A DNA stretch of 64,000 nt from Eubacterium sp. (GCA_017886765.1 JAGHJI010000080.1:1-64000), one strand, 5' to 3'; counted from the first letter of the stretch, positions 1 through 10,215 are shown. Numbers and translations are program-made. Notes: generated by a model from the letters alone, not told the origin.

Positions 1-39
1 CTTTGCCTTGCCCTCATAGAGCTGCGTTGTCTTTTCCAT
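1..39 (-). CDS. purC: SAICAR synthase, N-terminal fragment (cut by window edge)
   Basis: Only the first 13 codons are in the window; they read MEKTTQLYEGKAK, which matches the start of phosphoribosylaminoimidazole-succinocarboxamide synthase (purine synthesis), where the LYEGKAK segment is characteristic. An AGGAG sequence lies about 9 nt before the ATG. The gene follows dapL by 24 nt on the same strand, so it is probably the last visible cistron of the dapF-dapL run. The call rests on a short peptide and should be confirmed from the adjoining sequence. Confidence 0.75.
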   Translation of the reverse strand, partial: MEKTTQLYEGKAK

Positions 40-63
40 AGCTTTATATCTCCTTTTGCATTA

Positions 64-1281
64 TTACTTTTTATATGCCGCCTTGATTCTCTCAACGGCT
101 TCCACTGTTTTTTCCGCGTTGCCGAAAGCAGTCAGGCGGAAATAGCCCTCACCGGCCGGACCGAAGCCTGAACCGGGAGTACCTACGACCTGGCATTTTT
201 CAAGAAGTTCGTCAAAGAATTCCCAGGAAGTGTATCCCTCAGGAACTCTCAGCCAGATATACGGTGAATTCACTCCGCCGTAGCATTCAAAGCCGGCATC
301 GCAAAGGCCGTCATAAATCACTCTCGCGTTTTTCTGATAATAGGAAAGGACCTCTTTAATTTGTTTCTGTCCCTCTTCGGTATATACTGCCTCGGCCGCT
401 CTCTGTGTAATATAAGACACACCGTTGAACTTGGTCGCCTGACGGCGCGCCCATAACGGATTAAGGCTTGTCCCGTTGAATTTCAGATCCTTGGGAACAA
501 CAGTATAGCCGCAGCGCATACCGGTAAATCCCGCTGTTTTTGAGAAGGAACGGAACTCAATGGCGCAGGTCTTGGCGCCCTCAATTTCATAAATAGATCT
601 GGGAATATTATCTTCCGTAATAAACGCCTCATACGCAGAGTCAAACAAAATGAGCGAATGATGCTCGTTTGCAAAGTCTACCCACTTTTTCAACTGCTCC
701 TTGGTAGCCACCATACCGGTGGGATTGTTCGGGAAACAGAGATAAATCACATCCGGAATTTCTGAAGGGATGTCCGGCGTAAAATGATTTTCAGCGGTGC
801 ATGGCATATAGATGATATTCGACCACAGGCCTTCCTCATTCTTGTCACCGCTTCTGCCCGCCATAATGTTTGTATCAACATACACAGGATAAACCGGGTC
901 GCAGATCGCCACCTTATTGTCAACGGAAAGGATATCACCGATATTTCCGCAGTCGGATTTGGCGCCGTCGGAAAGGAAAATTTCATCTTTTGCGATATCT
1001 ATTCCTCTGTCCGTGTAATCATACTTCTGAATCGCGTCAAGAATAAAGTCGTAGCCGTACTCGGGCGGATAGCCTCTGAAAGTCGCCTCATTTGCCATTT
1101 CGTCAACTGCTTTATGCATAGCGTCTATAACAACAGACACCAAAGGCTTTGTTACGTCACCTATAGAAAGGCGTATCACATCCGCCTCGGGATGCGCAGC
1201 CTGATATTCTCTCTGCTTCTTCGCAACAGTTGAGAAAAGATAGCTGGACTCGATCTTTAAAAAGTTCTCATTAATTTTCAT
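64..1281 (-). CDS. dapL: LL-diaminopimelate aminotransferase
   Basis: Fold-type I PLP aminotransferase of 405 residues, the usual length for DapL. It converts tetrahydrodipicolinate and glutamate to LL-diaminopimelate in one step, bypassing the succinylase or acetylase routes to lysine and peptidoglycan. Visible landmarks are NNPTG near residues 185-189 and the PLP lysine in SFSK near residue 248, within a segment typical of this family. It lies 34 nt downstream of dapF on the same strand, which supports the pathway assignment because DapF uses its product. A GGAGG-type ribosome site precedes the ATG at 1281. Confidence 0.93.
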   Translation of the reverse strand: MKINENFLKIESSYLFSTVAKKQREYQAAHPEADVIRLSIGDVTKPLVSVVIDAMHKAVDEMANEATFRGYPPEYGYDFILDAIQKYDYTDRGIDIAKDEIFLSDGAKSDCGNIGDILSVDNKVAICDPVYPVYVDTNIMAGRSGDKNEEGLWSNIIYMPCTAENHFTPDIPSEIPDVIYLCFPNNPTGMVATKEQLKKWVDFANEHHSLILFDSAYEAFITEDNIPRSIYEIEGAKTCAIEFRSFSKTAGFTGMRCGYTVVPKDLKFNGTSLNPLWARRQATKFNGVSYITQRAAEAVYTEEGQKQIKEVLSYYQKNARVIYDGLCDAGFECYGGVNSPYIWLRVPEGYTSWEFFDELLEKCQVVGTPGSGFGPAGEGYFRLTAFGNAEKTVEAVERIKAAYKK

Positions 1282-1315
1282 ATATTTTAAACCTCCACAT
1301 TATTTACTGTTTAGA

Positions 1316-2158
1316 TTAAATATCGACCTCGCCGGTAAAAACATATTCTGCAGGACCGATCATAAACACGCTGTCCTGTTCATTGCCGCTCCAGCTTATT
1401 TCCAAATCACCGCCAAGAAGATGAACGGTCACATCGTTGTCAGCCCGTCCGCTGAGAATCGCCGCCACAGCGGTGGCGCAGGCGCCGGTACCGCAGGCGA
1501 GTGTTTCACCGCTTCCTCTTTCATATACCCGCATCTCAATATTTTTTCTGTCGATAATCTTTGCGAATTCCGCATTTACCCTGTCGGGAAAAACGTCTGT
1601 ATTCTTCTCAAACAAAGAGCCGTAATAATTCAGATCAAAATCCTTCGGGCTTTCGTCAATAAACATAACGGCGTGGGGATTTCCCATAGAGACACAGGTC
1701 ATTTCAAATTCCCTGCCGCCGACAGTGATTTTCTCGTTAATGACCTTTTCCTTATTGCTTTTGACCGGTATCTGCGCCGCATCCAAAACAGGCGCGCCCA
1801 TATCCACTTTGGCGCTGACGACTTTGCCGTTTTTCGCCTGAACTTCAATATATTTGACTGAGCCCATGGATTCAATGGAAATCAAGGTTTTGTCCGTCAG
1901 CTGATTGTCATAAACATATTTGGCGACACAGCGGATACCATTGCCGCACATCGCTCCCCGTGAGCCGTCGGCATTGTACATGACCATTTCAAAGTCGGCT
2001 TTCGTGCCTTTTTTGATGAGTATGATACCGTCTCCGCCCACGCCGAAATGGCGGTCCGATAAAAAAATTGCCGCCTTTTTCTCGTCTTCGACATTTTCTT
2101 TAAAGCAATCAATGTATATATAATCATTGCCGCAGCCGTGCATCTTGGTAAACTTCAT
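1316..2158 (-). CDS. dapF: Diaminopimelate epimerase
   Basis: Cofactor-independent epimerase (280 aa) that converts LL- to meso-diaminopimelate. The two catalytic cysteines are visible: Cys71 in MCGNGIRC and Cys222 in ETLACGTGAC, separated as in the known family fold of two pseudo-symmetric halves. The N-terminal FTKMHGCGNDY motif is canonical. It is the middle gene of a minus-strand run, 18 nt after the ANTAR regulator and 34 nt before dapL, so the two DAP steps are co-expressed. The cytoplasmic product feeds both lysine and cell-wall cross-bridges. Confidence 0.96.
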   Translation of the reverse strand: MKFTKMHGCGNDYIYIDCFKENVEDEKKAAIFLSDRHFGVGGDGIILIKKGTKADFEMVMYNADGSRGAMCGNGIRCVAKYVYDNQLTDKTLISIESMGSVKYIEVQAKNGKVVSAKVDMGAPVLDAAQIPVKSNKEKVINEKITVGGREFEMTCVSMGNPHAVMFIDESPKDFDLNYYGSLFEKNTDVFPDRVNAEFAKIIDRKNIEMRVYERGSGETLACGTGACATAVAAILSGRADNDVTVHLLGGDLEISWSGNEQDSVFMIGPAEYVFTGEVDI

Positions 2159-2176
2159 AAACTTATCAGCCCTTTT

Positions 2177-2695
2177 TTACTCAGTAAAATCGTTAATGAT
2201 CTCTCTCGCCAGATCGGCTATTTTTTTACCGGTCCTCATGCTCTCCTTTTGCAGATAACGGTGCGCCTGACTTTCGCTTATATCCCTGTTATTCATCAGA
2301 ATCAGCTTAGCGTTGTAAATGATTTCACTGTCATTGCCGCCGCGGTTGGTAAAGGATGACCGGGTGCTGACGAGTACGGAAACCGTCTGCAGGAACTCGT
2401 CCTTATGGACCGGCAGGGGCAGATTGATCAGATTACCCATATACTCCTCCCTGCCGTTTTTTGACAGGGCGATAACATCAAATCCCACCGGCAGATTCTC
2501 CGCCAGAACGCCCGCGCCCATATCGCTTAAAATAGAAGCGCAGACAATGACCCCCTCGCGAAGATTCTGGGCAATATTCAGTACGCTTGCGCCCGTTGCG
2601 CAGACAAAGGAAACATGAAAGCCCTCGCTTTCAAGCAGGGAACGCATTTGCAATGCGGTGCTTTTGACAGGGTACGCAATAATTATATCCTTCAT
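2177..2695 (-). CDS. ANTAR-domain RNA-binding antitermination regulator
   Basis: Protein of 172 aa with a receiver-like N-terminal half (about residues 1-115) and a C-terminal ANTAR helical domain (about 120-170), seen in the AKLILMNNRDISESQAHRYL segment followed by an Arg/Lys-rich helix. ANTAR proteins bind paired hairpins in nascent RNA and prevent termination. The N-terminal half lacks an obvious acidic phospho-acceptor cluster, so phosphorylation control is uncertain. It heads a run with dapF and dapL, an unusual partnership since Clostridial relatives often sit by nitrogen genes. Start chosen at the ATG at 2695 (AAGGA 8 nt upstream) rather than the GTG one codon earlier. Confidence 0.82.
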   Translation of the reverse strand: MKDIIIAYPVKSTALQMRSLLESEGFHVSFVCATGASVLNIAQNLREGVIVCASILSDMGAGVLAENLPVGFDVIALSKNGREEYMGNLINLPLPVHKDEFLQTVSVLVSTRSSFTNRGGNDSEIIYNAKLILMNNRDISESQAHRYLQKESMRTGKKIADLAREIINDFTE

Positions 2696-2728
2696 CACAT
2701 TTTCCTTCCCCGCAAATTTATCACGCTT

Positions 2729-2758
2729 ATTATATCATATGTTTATATATGTATTCAA
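2729..2758 (-). promoter_or_regulatory. Predicted promoter of the ANTAR-dapF-dapL operon
   Basis: On the minus strand TTGAAT (2758-2753) and TATAAT (2734-2729) are separated by 18 nt. The leader to the ATG at 2695 would be only about 30 nt, so no lysine riboswitch or tandem ANTAR-target hairpin fits here. Confidence 0.6.
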
Positions 2759-2865
2759 TACCAAAATATAGCTTAATTTACTAAATTTTGTTGAGTGTCT
2801 TTGACGAATTACACAGATTTTGATTTTTTTTTACATTTTTTTGTAACAAACTAAACAAAAACAGC

Positions 2866-2894
2866 TTGATTATTCACTGTAATAGTGTTATTAT
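2866..2894 (+). promoter_or_regulatory. Predicted promoter of the glycogen operon
   Basis: TTGATT (2866-2871), a 17-nt spacer and TATTAT (2889-2894) lie about 75 nt before glgB. No other good promoter is seen between the four glg genes, whose gaps are 4-13 nt. Confidence 0.55.
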
Positions 2895-2968
2895 GATGAT
2901 GTATAGGAATCATTACAGTAAATCACCCGTATCAAACACAACTTTCCCGGCTGAATAGGAGACGTAAA

Positions 2969-4864
2969 ATGAATAAATTAAAACAGGAATACGAATTCCC
3001 CCTCTATCTTTTTCACAGCGGTAAAAATTATAAAGCATATGAATTTTTCGGCTGCCATAGAATGAAAGGTGAGAAGTTTGTTTTCAGGGTATGGGCACCC
3101 CACGCCGTCTGCGTTTATGTAACCGGGGATTTTAACGGCTGGGATGACAGCGCCGACAGGATGGAACAGATCTCGCCGGGAATTTGGGAGGCGGAGATTG
3201 ACGGTGTTTCGGTTTTTGATTGTTATAAATACGCTATACACACCAAAGGCGGAAAGATCAATATGAAAGCGGACCCGTATGCGTTTCATGCCGAGACCCG
3301 TCCCGGCACAGCGTCCAAGGTGTACGGGAACATCGAGTACAAATGGAAAGATAAAAAATGGTATGACAAGGTAAAAGCCGAAAATATACTTGAACGTCCC
3401 GTCAGTATTTATGAAATCCATTTCGGCTCCTGGAAACAGCACGAAAACGGAGATTTTCTATCTTACAGGCAAATGGCTGAAGAGCTTGTCCCCTATGTTA
3501 AAGAGATGGGATATACCCATATTGAGATGATGCCCATCATGGAATACCCCTTTGACGGCTCCTGGGGATATCAGGTTACAAGCTATTTTGCCCCCACCTC
3601 ACGCTATGGTACGCCGGAGGATCTAATGTATTTCATCGACGCCTGTCACAGGGCTGAAATCGGCGTGATACTTGACTGGGTACCCGCTCACTTCCCGAAA
3701 GACGCATACGGTCTTTACGAATTTGACGGCGAATGCACATATGAGTATTCCGATCTGAAAAAGGGCGAGCATAAGGAATGGGGCACACGGGTCTTTGACT
3801 ACGCCAAAAACGAGGTCAAATCCTTTCTCATTTCCTCCGCAATGTACTGGGTTGATAAATTCCATTTTGACGGGCTACGTGTGGACGCGGTAGCGTCTAT
3901 GCTTTATCTTGATTACGGCAGAAACGACGGAGAATGGACCCCCAACAAATACGGCGGAAATGAAAACCTTGAGGCAATTGAATTTTTCAAGGAACTGAAC
4001 AGCGCGATGTTTAAGGAGCACCCCGAGGTTATGATGATCGCCGAGGAATCAACCGCCTGGCCGATGATAACGATGCCTCCCGACATAGGCGGACTGGGCT
4101 TCAATTTCAAATGGAATATGGGCTGGATGAACGATATGCTCCGTTACACCTCCATGGACCCTCTGTTCAGGAAAGGAAATCACAACTGCATAACTTTCAG
4201 CTTTTTCTACGCTTTCAGTGAGAACTTTATTCTTCCCATCAGCCATGACGAGGTCGTTCACGGCAAGGCGAGCTTGATCAACAAAATGCCCGGCGATTAC
4301 GATATGAAATTTGACGGACTGCGGCTCTTCCTGGCATATATGTTCGCCCATCCCGGAAAGAAACTGCTGTTTATGGGCAGTGAATTCGGTCAGTTTATTG
4401 AATGGAATTACAAGCAGGGTCTGGACTGGCTGCTGCTGGATTACGAAAAGCACAGGAAGATGCTGGCATTTTCCAAGGAGCTCAATCTGTTTTACAGAAA
4501 TCATCCGTGCCTGTGGGAGATCGATTATGACTGGGCAGGCTTTCAGTGGATTTCAAGCGACGATAACGCAAACTCTGTCATAGCTTTCAGAAGAATTGAC
4601 AAAAAAGGCAGGGAGCTTATTGCTATATTTAACTTTACACCCAACAGCTTTGACGAATACAGAATAGGCGTGCCGGAAAACGCGGTCTATAAGGTCGTAA
4701 TGGACACCTCTCTGGAAAAATACGGCGGAGTAAAATCCAGGCTGTCGGGCACTTATAAAGCCAAGAAACTGCCGATGCACGGCCTTGACCAGAGTATCGG
4801 TTTAAAGCTGAACGGACTGTCAGCTCTGTTTCTTGAAAAGAAAGAAATAAAAAAGAAAAAGTAA
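2969..4864 (+). CDS. glgB: 1,4-alpha-glucan branching enzyme
   Basis: GH13 branching enzyme (631 aa) that makes alpha-1,6 branches in glycogen. A CBM48 domain occupies about residues 25-115 and the catalytic barrel follows. The nucleophile Asp306 lies in DGLRVDAV, the acid/base Glu359 in IAEEST, and the third acidic residue in the SHDEVVHGK segment. Length matches short-form GlgB lacking an extra N-terminal module. First gene of glgB-glgC-glgD-glgA; the ribosome site AGGAG precedes the ATG at 2969. Confidence 0.97.
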   Translation: MNKLKQEYEFPLYLFHSGKNYKAYEFFGCHRMKGEKFVFRVWAPHAVCVYVTGDFNGWDDSADRMEQISPGIWEAEIDGVSVFDCYKYAIHTKGGKINMKADPYAFHAETRPGTASKVYGNIEYKWKDKKWYDKVKAENILERPVSIYEIHFGSWKQHENGDFLSYRQMAEELVPYVKEMGYTHIEMMPIMEYPFDGSWGYQVTSYFAPTSRYGTPEDLMYFIDACHRAEIGVILDWVPAHFPKDAYGLYEFDGECTYEYSDLKKGEHKEWGTRVFDYAKNEVKSFLISSAMYWVDKFHFDGLRVDAVASMLYLDYGRNDGEWTPNKYGGNENLEAIEFFKELNSAMFKEHPEVMMIAEESTAWPMITMPPDIGGLGFNFKWNMGWMNDMLRYTSMDPLFRKGNHNCITFSFFYAFSENFILPISHDEVVHGKASLINKMPGDYDMKFDGLRLFLAYMFAHPGKKLLFMGSEFGQFIEWNYKQGLDWLLLDYEKHRKMLAFSKELNLFYRNHPCLWEIDYDWAGFQWISSDDNANSVIAFRRIDKKGRELIAIFNFTPNSFDEYRIGVPENAVYKVVMDTSLEKYGGVKSRLSGTYKAKKLPMHGLDQSIGLKLNGLSALFLEKKEIKKKK

Positions 4865-4877
4865 AGGAGATAGAAGA

Positions 4878-6086
4878 ATGGCGCATAAAACAGATGTTGT
4901 AGCTATGCTGCTTGCAGGCGGTCAGGGAAGCCGTTTGGGCGTACTGACCAAAAACATTGCCAAGCCGGCGGTCCCCTACGGCGGAAATTACAGGATCATT
5001 GATTTCCCACTTTCAAACTGTGTAAACAGCGGTATATATACCGTTGGCGTTTTAACGCAGTACCAGCCGCTGGAGCTCAATGATTATCTGGGAAACGGTC
5101 AGCCCTGGGACCTTGACCGTCAGAACGGGGGGATACACATCCTTTCGCCCTACGAGGCAATCGGGGGCGCCGAATGGTATAAAGGAACGGCAAACGCGAT
5201 TTACCAGAATATCAATTTTATAGAGAAATATGATCCGGAATATGTAGTTGTGCTCTCAGGCGACCATATCTATAAAATGAATTATGCCAAAATGGTGGAT
5301 TTTCATAAAAAGAATAACGCCGACTGTACCATTGCGGTAATCGAAGTGCCGTGGGAGGAGGCGCCCCGATTTGGTATTCTCGCAACAGATGAGAACGACA
5401 GAATATATGAATTCGCTGAAAAACCTGCCGAGCCGAAAAGCAACAAAGCTTCGATGGGCGTTTACGTTTTCAGCTGGGATAAGTTAAAGCACTATCTTAT
5501 CCAGGACGAAAACACCGAAGGCTCCGCAAACGATTTCGGCAAAAACATCATTCCCACCATGCTTGACGCCGGCGAAAGGATGTTTGCTTTTCCGTTCAAG
5601 GGCTACTGGAAAGACGTAGGAACGATTGATTCACTCTGGGAAGCGAACCTTGATATTATCAATCCCAACGTGGACCTTGATTTAAGCGACAAAAGCTGGA
5701 GAATATACTCCAGAAACCCGATGGCTCCGCCGCATTATATCGGCAAAAACGCCGTTGTGGAAAACTGCTCCATCAGTGAAGGATGCGAGATCGAGGGCGA
5801 TGTGGATTACAGCGTAGTGTCCTCAAACGTAATCATTGAAGAGGGCGCCGATGTGAAATACAGCGTGATCATGCCAGGAGCCATCATCAAAAAGGGCGCC
5901 AAGGTATATTACTCCATCGTTGCGGAAAACGCCGTTATCGAAGAAGACGCCAAAATAGGTGAAATTCCCGAGCAGCTTGAGAACCCGGAGGAATGGGGAA
6001 TCCCGGTTATCGGTGCCGGAGCGAAGATAACCAAGGGCAAGTATATTGCTCCCGGTGTTATGATAAAATCGGAAGAGGAGGTATAA
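4878..6086 (+). CDS. glgC: Glucose-1-phosphate adenylyltransferase, catalytic subunit
   Basis: Makes ADP-glucose from glucose-1-phosphate and ATP, the committed step of bacterial glycogen synthesis (402 aa). The N-terminal nucleotidyltransferase shows the [13 protein letters not shown] phosphate-binding signature near residue 14, IIDFPLSN near 35 and [11 protein letters not shown] near 120. The C-terminal third is a left-handed beta-helix of hexapeptide-like repeats. The intact GGxGxRL motif marks this as the catalytic partner, unlike the next gene. It follows glgB by 13 nt with AAGGAG before the ATG. Confidence 0.96.
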   Translation: MAHKTDVVAMLLAGGQGSRLGVLTKNIAKPAVPYGGNYRIIDFPLSNCVNSGIYTVGVLTQYQPLELNDYLGNGQPWDLDRQNGGIHILSPYEAIGGAEWYKGTANAIYQNINFIEKYDPEYVVVLSGDHIYKMNYAKMVDFHKKNNADCTIAVIEVPWEEAPRFGILATDENDRIYEFAEKPAEPKSNKASMGVYVFSWDKLKHYLIQDENTEGSANDFGKNIIPTMLDAGERMFAFPFKGYWKDVGTIDSLWEANLDIINPNVDLDLSDKSWRIYSRNPMAPPHYIGKNAVVENCSISEGCEIEGDVDYSVVSSNVIIEEGADVKYSVIMPGAIIKKGAKVYYSIVAENAVIEEDAKIGEIPEQLENPEEWGIPVIGAGAKITKGKYIAPGVMIKSEEEV

Positions 6087-6090
6087 GTCA

Positions 6091-7209
6091 GTGAACGGTA
6101 AAACAGTATTAGGTATAGTTTTTGCAAACATTCATGAAGAAGCGCTTGATTCTCTCACTGCTATGAGAACAATGGGCTCCGTCCCGTTTTGCTCGCGCTT
6201 CCGTCTGATTGATTTTCCGCTCTCAAACATGGTGGACAGCGGAATTACAAAGATCGGCGTTGTGACAAACTCCAATTTCCAGTCCCTTATGGACCACGTT
6301 GGCACCGGAAAACCCTGGGATCTGAGCAGAAAAACAGACGGACTTTTCCTCCTGCCTCCCTTTTCAGTCGGCAGCGCGACAATGTGGGGCAACAGAGTTG
6401 ACGCAATCTACGGAAATATGAATTTTCTGCATCAGTCCAATCAGTCCTATGTGCTGATGTCCGACTGCAACAATATCCTCTCCGCTGATTACAGCAAGTT
6501 ATTTGAGGCGCACAAGGAAAGCGGCGCGGACATAACCATCCTCGGAGTAAAGGGCAAAATGCCGAAAAATATAGGTTCCGTACTCACCTTTGACAAGGTG
6601 GATGAAAGCGGCAGAATCACGGAAATGAGCCTGGATCAGAATGAGGAAAAAGAAGTTTTCTATTCCTGCAACATTATGCTGATGAAAAAATATCTGCTTG
6701 AAACGCTCGTTTCAACAGCGCATTCAAAAAACGAGATTTCCTTCCAGCGCAATATTATTATGGCAAATGTGAAGAATCTTAAGATTCACGCCTTCGACGC
6801 GACAGACTGCTTTGTAGGCACTATTGATTCCATACAGAGCTATTATGATATCTCCATGTCGCTGCTTGAAAAGGAGAACAGGAAAAAACTTTTCAATTCC
6901 CCGATTTCAACAAAAGAGCGTGACGATATGCCCACACTGTACGGCCCGGACTCATCCCTTAAAAACGCATTGGTCGCCGACGGGTGTATTATTGAAGGCA
7001 AGGTTGAAAACTGTATCATTTTCAAGGGCGTTAAAATCGGCAAGGACACAGTTGTCAAGGACTCCATTCTTATGCAGGATACAGTTATCGGCAATAAAGC
7101 GAAAATCAACTGCGTTATCGCCGACAAAAATGTAAATATCAGAGACGGTGTTGAGCTGTCAGGCGCCAATTCATTCCCGGTCTGCCTGACAAAAAACACA
7201 AGGGTTTAG
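6091..7209 (+). CDS. glgD: Glucose-1-phosphate adenylyltransferase regulatory subunit
   Basis: GlgC paralogue of 372 aa. The N-terminus keeps the fold (FRLIDFPLSNMVDSG) but lacks the GGxGxRL nucleotide motif, and the LSGDH segment is altered to MSDCNNIL. These are the hallmarks of GlgD, the Firmicute non-catalytic subunit that pairs with GlgC and raises activity (known for Bacillus-type enzymes). The start is GTG at 6091, four nt after the glgC stop, with GGAGG well placed; no nearer ATG fits. A C-terminal beta-helix is retained. Confidence 0.93.
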   Translation: MNGKTVLGIVFANIHEEALDSLTAMRTMGSVPFCSRFRLIDFPLSNMVDSGITKIGVVTNSNFQSLMDHVGTGKPWDLSRKTDGLFLLPPFSVGSATMWGNRVDAIYGNMNFLHQSNQSYVLMSDCNNILSADYSKLFEAHKESGADITILGVKGKMPKNIGSVLTFDKVDESGRITEMSLDQNEEKEVFYSCNIMLMKKYLLETLVSTAHSKNEISFQRNIIMANVKNLKIHAFDATDCFVGTIDSIQSYYDISMSLLEKENRKKLFNSPISTKERDDMPTLYGPDSSLKNALVADGCIIEGKVENCIIFKGVKIGKDTVVKDSILMQDTVIGNKAKINCVIADKNVNIRDGVELSGANSFPVCLTKNTRV

Positions 7210-7219
7210 GAGGTAGAAT

Positions 7220-8638
7220 ATGAAAGTATTATACGTTGCCTCGGAGGCGCTGCCGTTCATGGCGTCCGGCGGCCTGGGAGATGTTGCCGGCTCGTTGCCC
7301 GCAGCGCTGAGAAAAAGACTGATCGGCTGCCGTGTTGTCATGCCGCTTTATGACAGCATCAAACAGGAATACAAGGACAAGATGAAATTTATTACATCCA
7401 TTTCCGTTCCTGTATCCTGGAGAAGACAGTACTGCGGAATATTTGAGGCAAAGGCAAACGGCGTCATTTACTATCTTCTTGACAATCAGTATTATTTCAA
7501 GCGCGACGGAATTTACGGCCACTACGATGATGCCGAGAGGTTCGCTTTTTTCGCCAGAGCCGCTCTTGAAATCATTCCGGCAATCGACTGGAAACCGGAT
7601 ATTATTCACTGCAACGACTGGCAGAGCGCCCTTACTCCCCTTTACTACAGCTGCTACTACGCAAACCGTATGGGATTTGAAAACATAAAAACCGTTTTCA
7701 CCATCCACAATATTCAGTATCAGGGCAAATACGGTGTTGAACTGCTTAACGATGTGCTGGGCATCGCTCCCGAGTACAACAACCTAATTCTGTACGACGG
7801 ACTTGTAAACTTTATGAAAGCCGGCATTGAATGCGCGAACAAGGTGACTACCGTATCCCCCACATATGCCAAGGAGATACTTGACCCGTGGTTCAGCCAT
7901 GGTCTTGATCCCATTCTCAATCAGCGCAGCTGGAAGCTTTGCGGCATACTCAACGGAATTGACGTTGACAGCTACAACCCTGAAACGGATAAGGATATCT
8001 GGGCAAATTACAGCTCTGAAGATTTTTCAAACAAAGCAAAAAATAAGGAAGAGCTTCAGAAAATGATGGGACTTAATGTTGACGCGAATGTTCCGCTGAT
8101 TGGGATCGTTTCCCGTCTTGTGGGGCACAAGGGCGTTGACCTTATGAAAGAGGTACTTGAAAAGAGCCTTTACGAGCGCAATGTACAGTACGTTGTGCTG
8201 GGCAGCGGCGAATGGCAGTATGAGAACTTCTTCCGCTATCTCCACGACAAATATCCCGATAAGGTCGGTATTACCATCGGCTTTGTGCCTGACCTTGCCA
8301 GAAAGATATACGCCGGCGCGGACATGTTCCTGATGCCCAGCAAATCGGAACCCTGCGGACTTTCGCAGATGGTGGCGCTGCGCTACGGCACCCTGCCAAT
8401 CGTACGTGAAACAGGCGGGCTTAAGGATTCCATAACCGACTGTGGCGACGGAGAAGGCAACGGCTTTACCTTTAAAACCTATGACGCTTACGATATGCTG
8501 GGCGCAATTTACCGCGCCTATGACGCATATTATACCGACGGCTGGAGCACCCTTGTAAAACGTGCTCTGGACTGCGATATGAGCTGGGGCAAGAGCGCAA
8601 ACGAATATATCAAAATGTACCGTTCTTTACTCAAATAA
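7220..8638 (+). CDS. glgA: Glycogen synthase (ADP-glucose type)
   Basis: GT5 glycosyltransferase (472 aa) that transfers glucose from ADP-glucose to the growing alpha-1,4 chain. Visible are the N-terminal SGGLGDVAG motif near residue 18 and the C-terminal SEPCGLSQM and ETGGLKDSI segments that bind donor and phosphate. One oddity: the family's KxGG lysine (Lys15 in the E. coli enzyme) is replaced by Ala in the FMASGGL context. Overall length and remaining motifs are normal. Last gene of the glycogen operon, 10 nt after glgD. Confidence 0.95.
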   Translation: MKVLYVASEALPFMASGGLGDVAGSLPAALRKRLIGCRVVMPLYDSIKQEYKDKMKFITSISVPVSWRRQYCGIFEAKANGVIYYLLDNQYYFKRDGIYGHYDDAERFAFFARAALEIIPAIDWKPDIIHCNDWQSALTPLYYSCYYANRMGFENIKTVFTIHNIQYQGKYGVELLNDVLGIAPEYNNLILYDGLVNFMKAGIECANKVTTVSPTYAKEILDPWFSHGLDPILNQRSWKLCGILNGIDVDSYNPETDKDIWANYSSEDFSNKAKNKEELQKMMGLNVDANVPLIGIVSRLVGHKGVDLMKEVLEKSLYERNVQYVVLGSGEWQYENFFRYLHDKYPDKVGITIGFVPDLARKIYAGADMFLMPSKSEPCGLSQMVALRYGTLPIVRETGGLKDSITDCGDGEGNGFTFKTYDAYDMLGAIYRAYDAYYTDGWSTLVKRALDCDMSWGKSANEYIKMYRSLLK

Positions 8639-8658
8639 ATACAGCATATATAAACAAG

Positions 8659-8683
8659 GCGGCTTGGTTGCTTTCCAAGCCGC
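8659..8683. terminator. Bidirectional hairpin between glgA and ogt
   Basis: A perfect 9-bp stem GCGGCTTGG/CCAAGCCGC with a 7-nt loop lies 20 nt after glgA. It also touches the ogt stop codon on the opposite strand, so it can end both convergent transcripts. U-tracts are weak. Confidence 0.6.
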
Positions 8684-9177
8684 TAAATTATGTCTTTTTC
8701 CAGATCAAGCAGGTATTTCTTTTTTTCCAACCCTCCGGCATAGCCGGTAAGACTTCCGTCGCTGCCCACAACTCTGTGACAGGGTATAATAATGCTGATG
8801 GGATTATGACCTACCGCGCCGCCTACCGCCTGGGCTGACACTTTTTTACCGGTATCTTTTTCAAGCTTTTTGGCAATTTCCCCATACGTTATAGTTTTTC
8901 CGTAGGGAATATTCAAAAGCTCCCTCCATACCCTTTGCCGGAAATCACTGCCTTTGGGTTTCAGGTGAAATGTAACATCGGGATTTTCTCCTTTAAAATA
9001 CCGGTCAAGCCAGGCGCATACATTCTCAAACACCGGCAATGACTTTTCTTCGTATTCCTTGTCCAGTGTATCTTTAAAATACTTTTGATTTTCAAACCAG
9101 AGTCCCGTTAAATTTTCACCGTCGCTGGATAAAATGATCTTCCCCGCCGGCGAAACATATTCTGAAATATACTCCAT
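8683..9177 (-). CDS. ogt: Methylated-DNA-[protein]-cysteine S-methyltransferase
   Basis: Suicide repair protein that moves alkyl groups from O6-alkylguanine to its own cysteine. The active site IIPCHRVVGSDGSLTGYAGG is intact near the C-terminus, and the upstream FRQRVWRELLNIPYGKTITY DNA-binding segment is typical. About 164 aa, normal for Ogt/MGMT without an Ada domain. Start taken at the ATG at 9177; a TTG lies one codon upstream. It sits alone between glgA (convergent) and corA. Confidence 0.94.
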   Translation of the reverse strand: MEYISEYVSPAGKIILSSDGENLTGLWFENQKYFKDTLDKEYEEKSLPVFENVCAWLDRYFKGENPDVTFHLKPKGSDFRQRVWRELLNIPYGKTITYGEIAKKLEKDTGKKVSAQAVGGAVGHNPISIIIPCHRVVGSDGSLTGYAGGLEKKKYLLDLEKDII

Positions 9178-9218
9178 CAAATCACGCCTTTCGGGTTTAT
9201 TTTAACATATTTCTCCGG

Positions 9219-10154
9219 TTAAAACCACTTTTTCTTTTTAAACCAGAACAAAAGGCAAAACACCACCGCCAGACATAAAATCATCACATATAGATAACCG
9301 TATCTCCAGTGCAGTTCCGGCATAAAATCAAAATTCATACCGTACCATCCTACAATAATCGTTATTGGAAAAAAAATGGTTGTCATCAGGGTAAAGATTT
9401 TCATTGTCTGATTCAGTCTCATATTAAGATAAGCCTGATACGCGTCCCACAAATGCACCACACTGTCTCTTAAAAGGTCCACATTTTCTTTCAGCCTTAT
9501 TGCTTTGTCCGTAAAGATGTTAAAGGATTTGAGCCCCTCGGCGTCAAATATTTCGTTTTCGTTTTCTCTCAGCGCCTCGCTTATATCAATGAGCTGCTCA
9601 TAATATCCCCTGAGAATAAGAAGCTCCTTTTTCATATTCAAAAGCTTCATATTAAAATTCCTGTCGGCTTTATTTTTCAGCACGGTCTCCTCAAGGTTAT
9701 TTATTTCAAGCTCCGCATTTTCCAGCTCCTTATTGTCCCCTGCTATAAGTCCCTCAAAAAAAGAGCAGACCAGCTTTTCAAGCGTTATATTTTCACTGGA
9801 TATTTTGGAAAGAACATGCAGAAATATATTTCTGTTGGTACAGTTTTTATCCGCAATATTGACTACGAGCAGCATGTTTTTCTTGATAAAGAGCGCAAAA
9901 CAGTTTCTATCAACATGCACGTTATTGACGTTTACCACATTTATCTTAACAAAACTGTATTTATCATACACCTCAATATCGCTTGAAAAAAAGCTGCTCA
10001 TCTCCCTGCATTTTTCCACAGACTGCAGAGAGAATCCAAAATACCTGTAAATATCCTGCAGTTCCTTTGCGTTAATAAAACCGAAAGCAAGCATATTTTC
10101 ATTCAGGTCCTTCGGCATTACGCTGGTCACATCATCGTCAAACTGATAAAACAT
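9219..10154 (-). CDS. corA: CorA-family magnesium/divalent cation transporter
   Basis: 311 aa with a large soluble N-terminal domain and a long stalk helix rich in Glu, Asn and Lys, followed by two C-terminal membrane segments. The ion-selectivity motif YGMNF is present in IVGWYGMNFDFMPEL after the first membrane segment, and the protein ends in a Lys-rich tail, as in CorA. It acts as a homopentamer in the inner membrane and admits Mg2+ or related ions. Monocistronic appearance, 41 nt upstream of ogt on the same strand. Confidence 0.93.
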   Translation of the reverse strand: MFYQFDDDVTSVMPKDLNENMLAFGFINAKELQDIYRYFGFSLQSVEKCREMSSFFSSDIEVYDKYSFVKINVVNVNNVHVDRNCFALFIKKNMLLVVNIADKNCTNRNIFLHVLSKISSENITLEKLVCSFFEGLIAGDNKELENAELEINNLEETVLKNKADRNFNMKLLNMKKELLILRGYYEQLIDISEALRENENEIFDAEGLKSFNIFTDKAIRLKENVDLLRDSVVHLWDAYQAYLNMRLNQTMKIFTLMTTIFFPITIIVGWYGMNFDFMPELHWRYGYLYVMILCLAVVFCLLFWFKKKKWF

Positions 10155-10215
10155 TCCATCACCACTGCATTACCGCAATTCATCATTTTTCCTTATTATA
10201 TGCAGTTTTTTTATA

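Noticed and set aside
784-1233. Plus-strand open frame of 149 codons
   Set aside because: Antisense to dapL, whose protein is clearly real; no ribosome site and no protein-like motifs.
2700-2760. Lysine riboswitch or ANTAR target before the dap genes
   Set aside because: The predicted leader is only about 30 nt and shows no lysine-element or tandem-hairpin structure.
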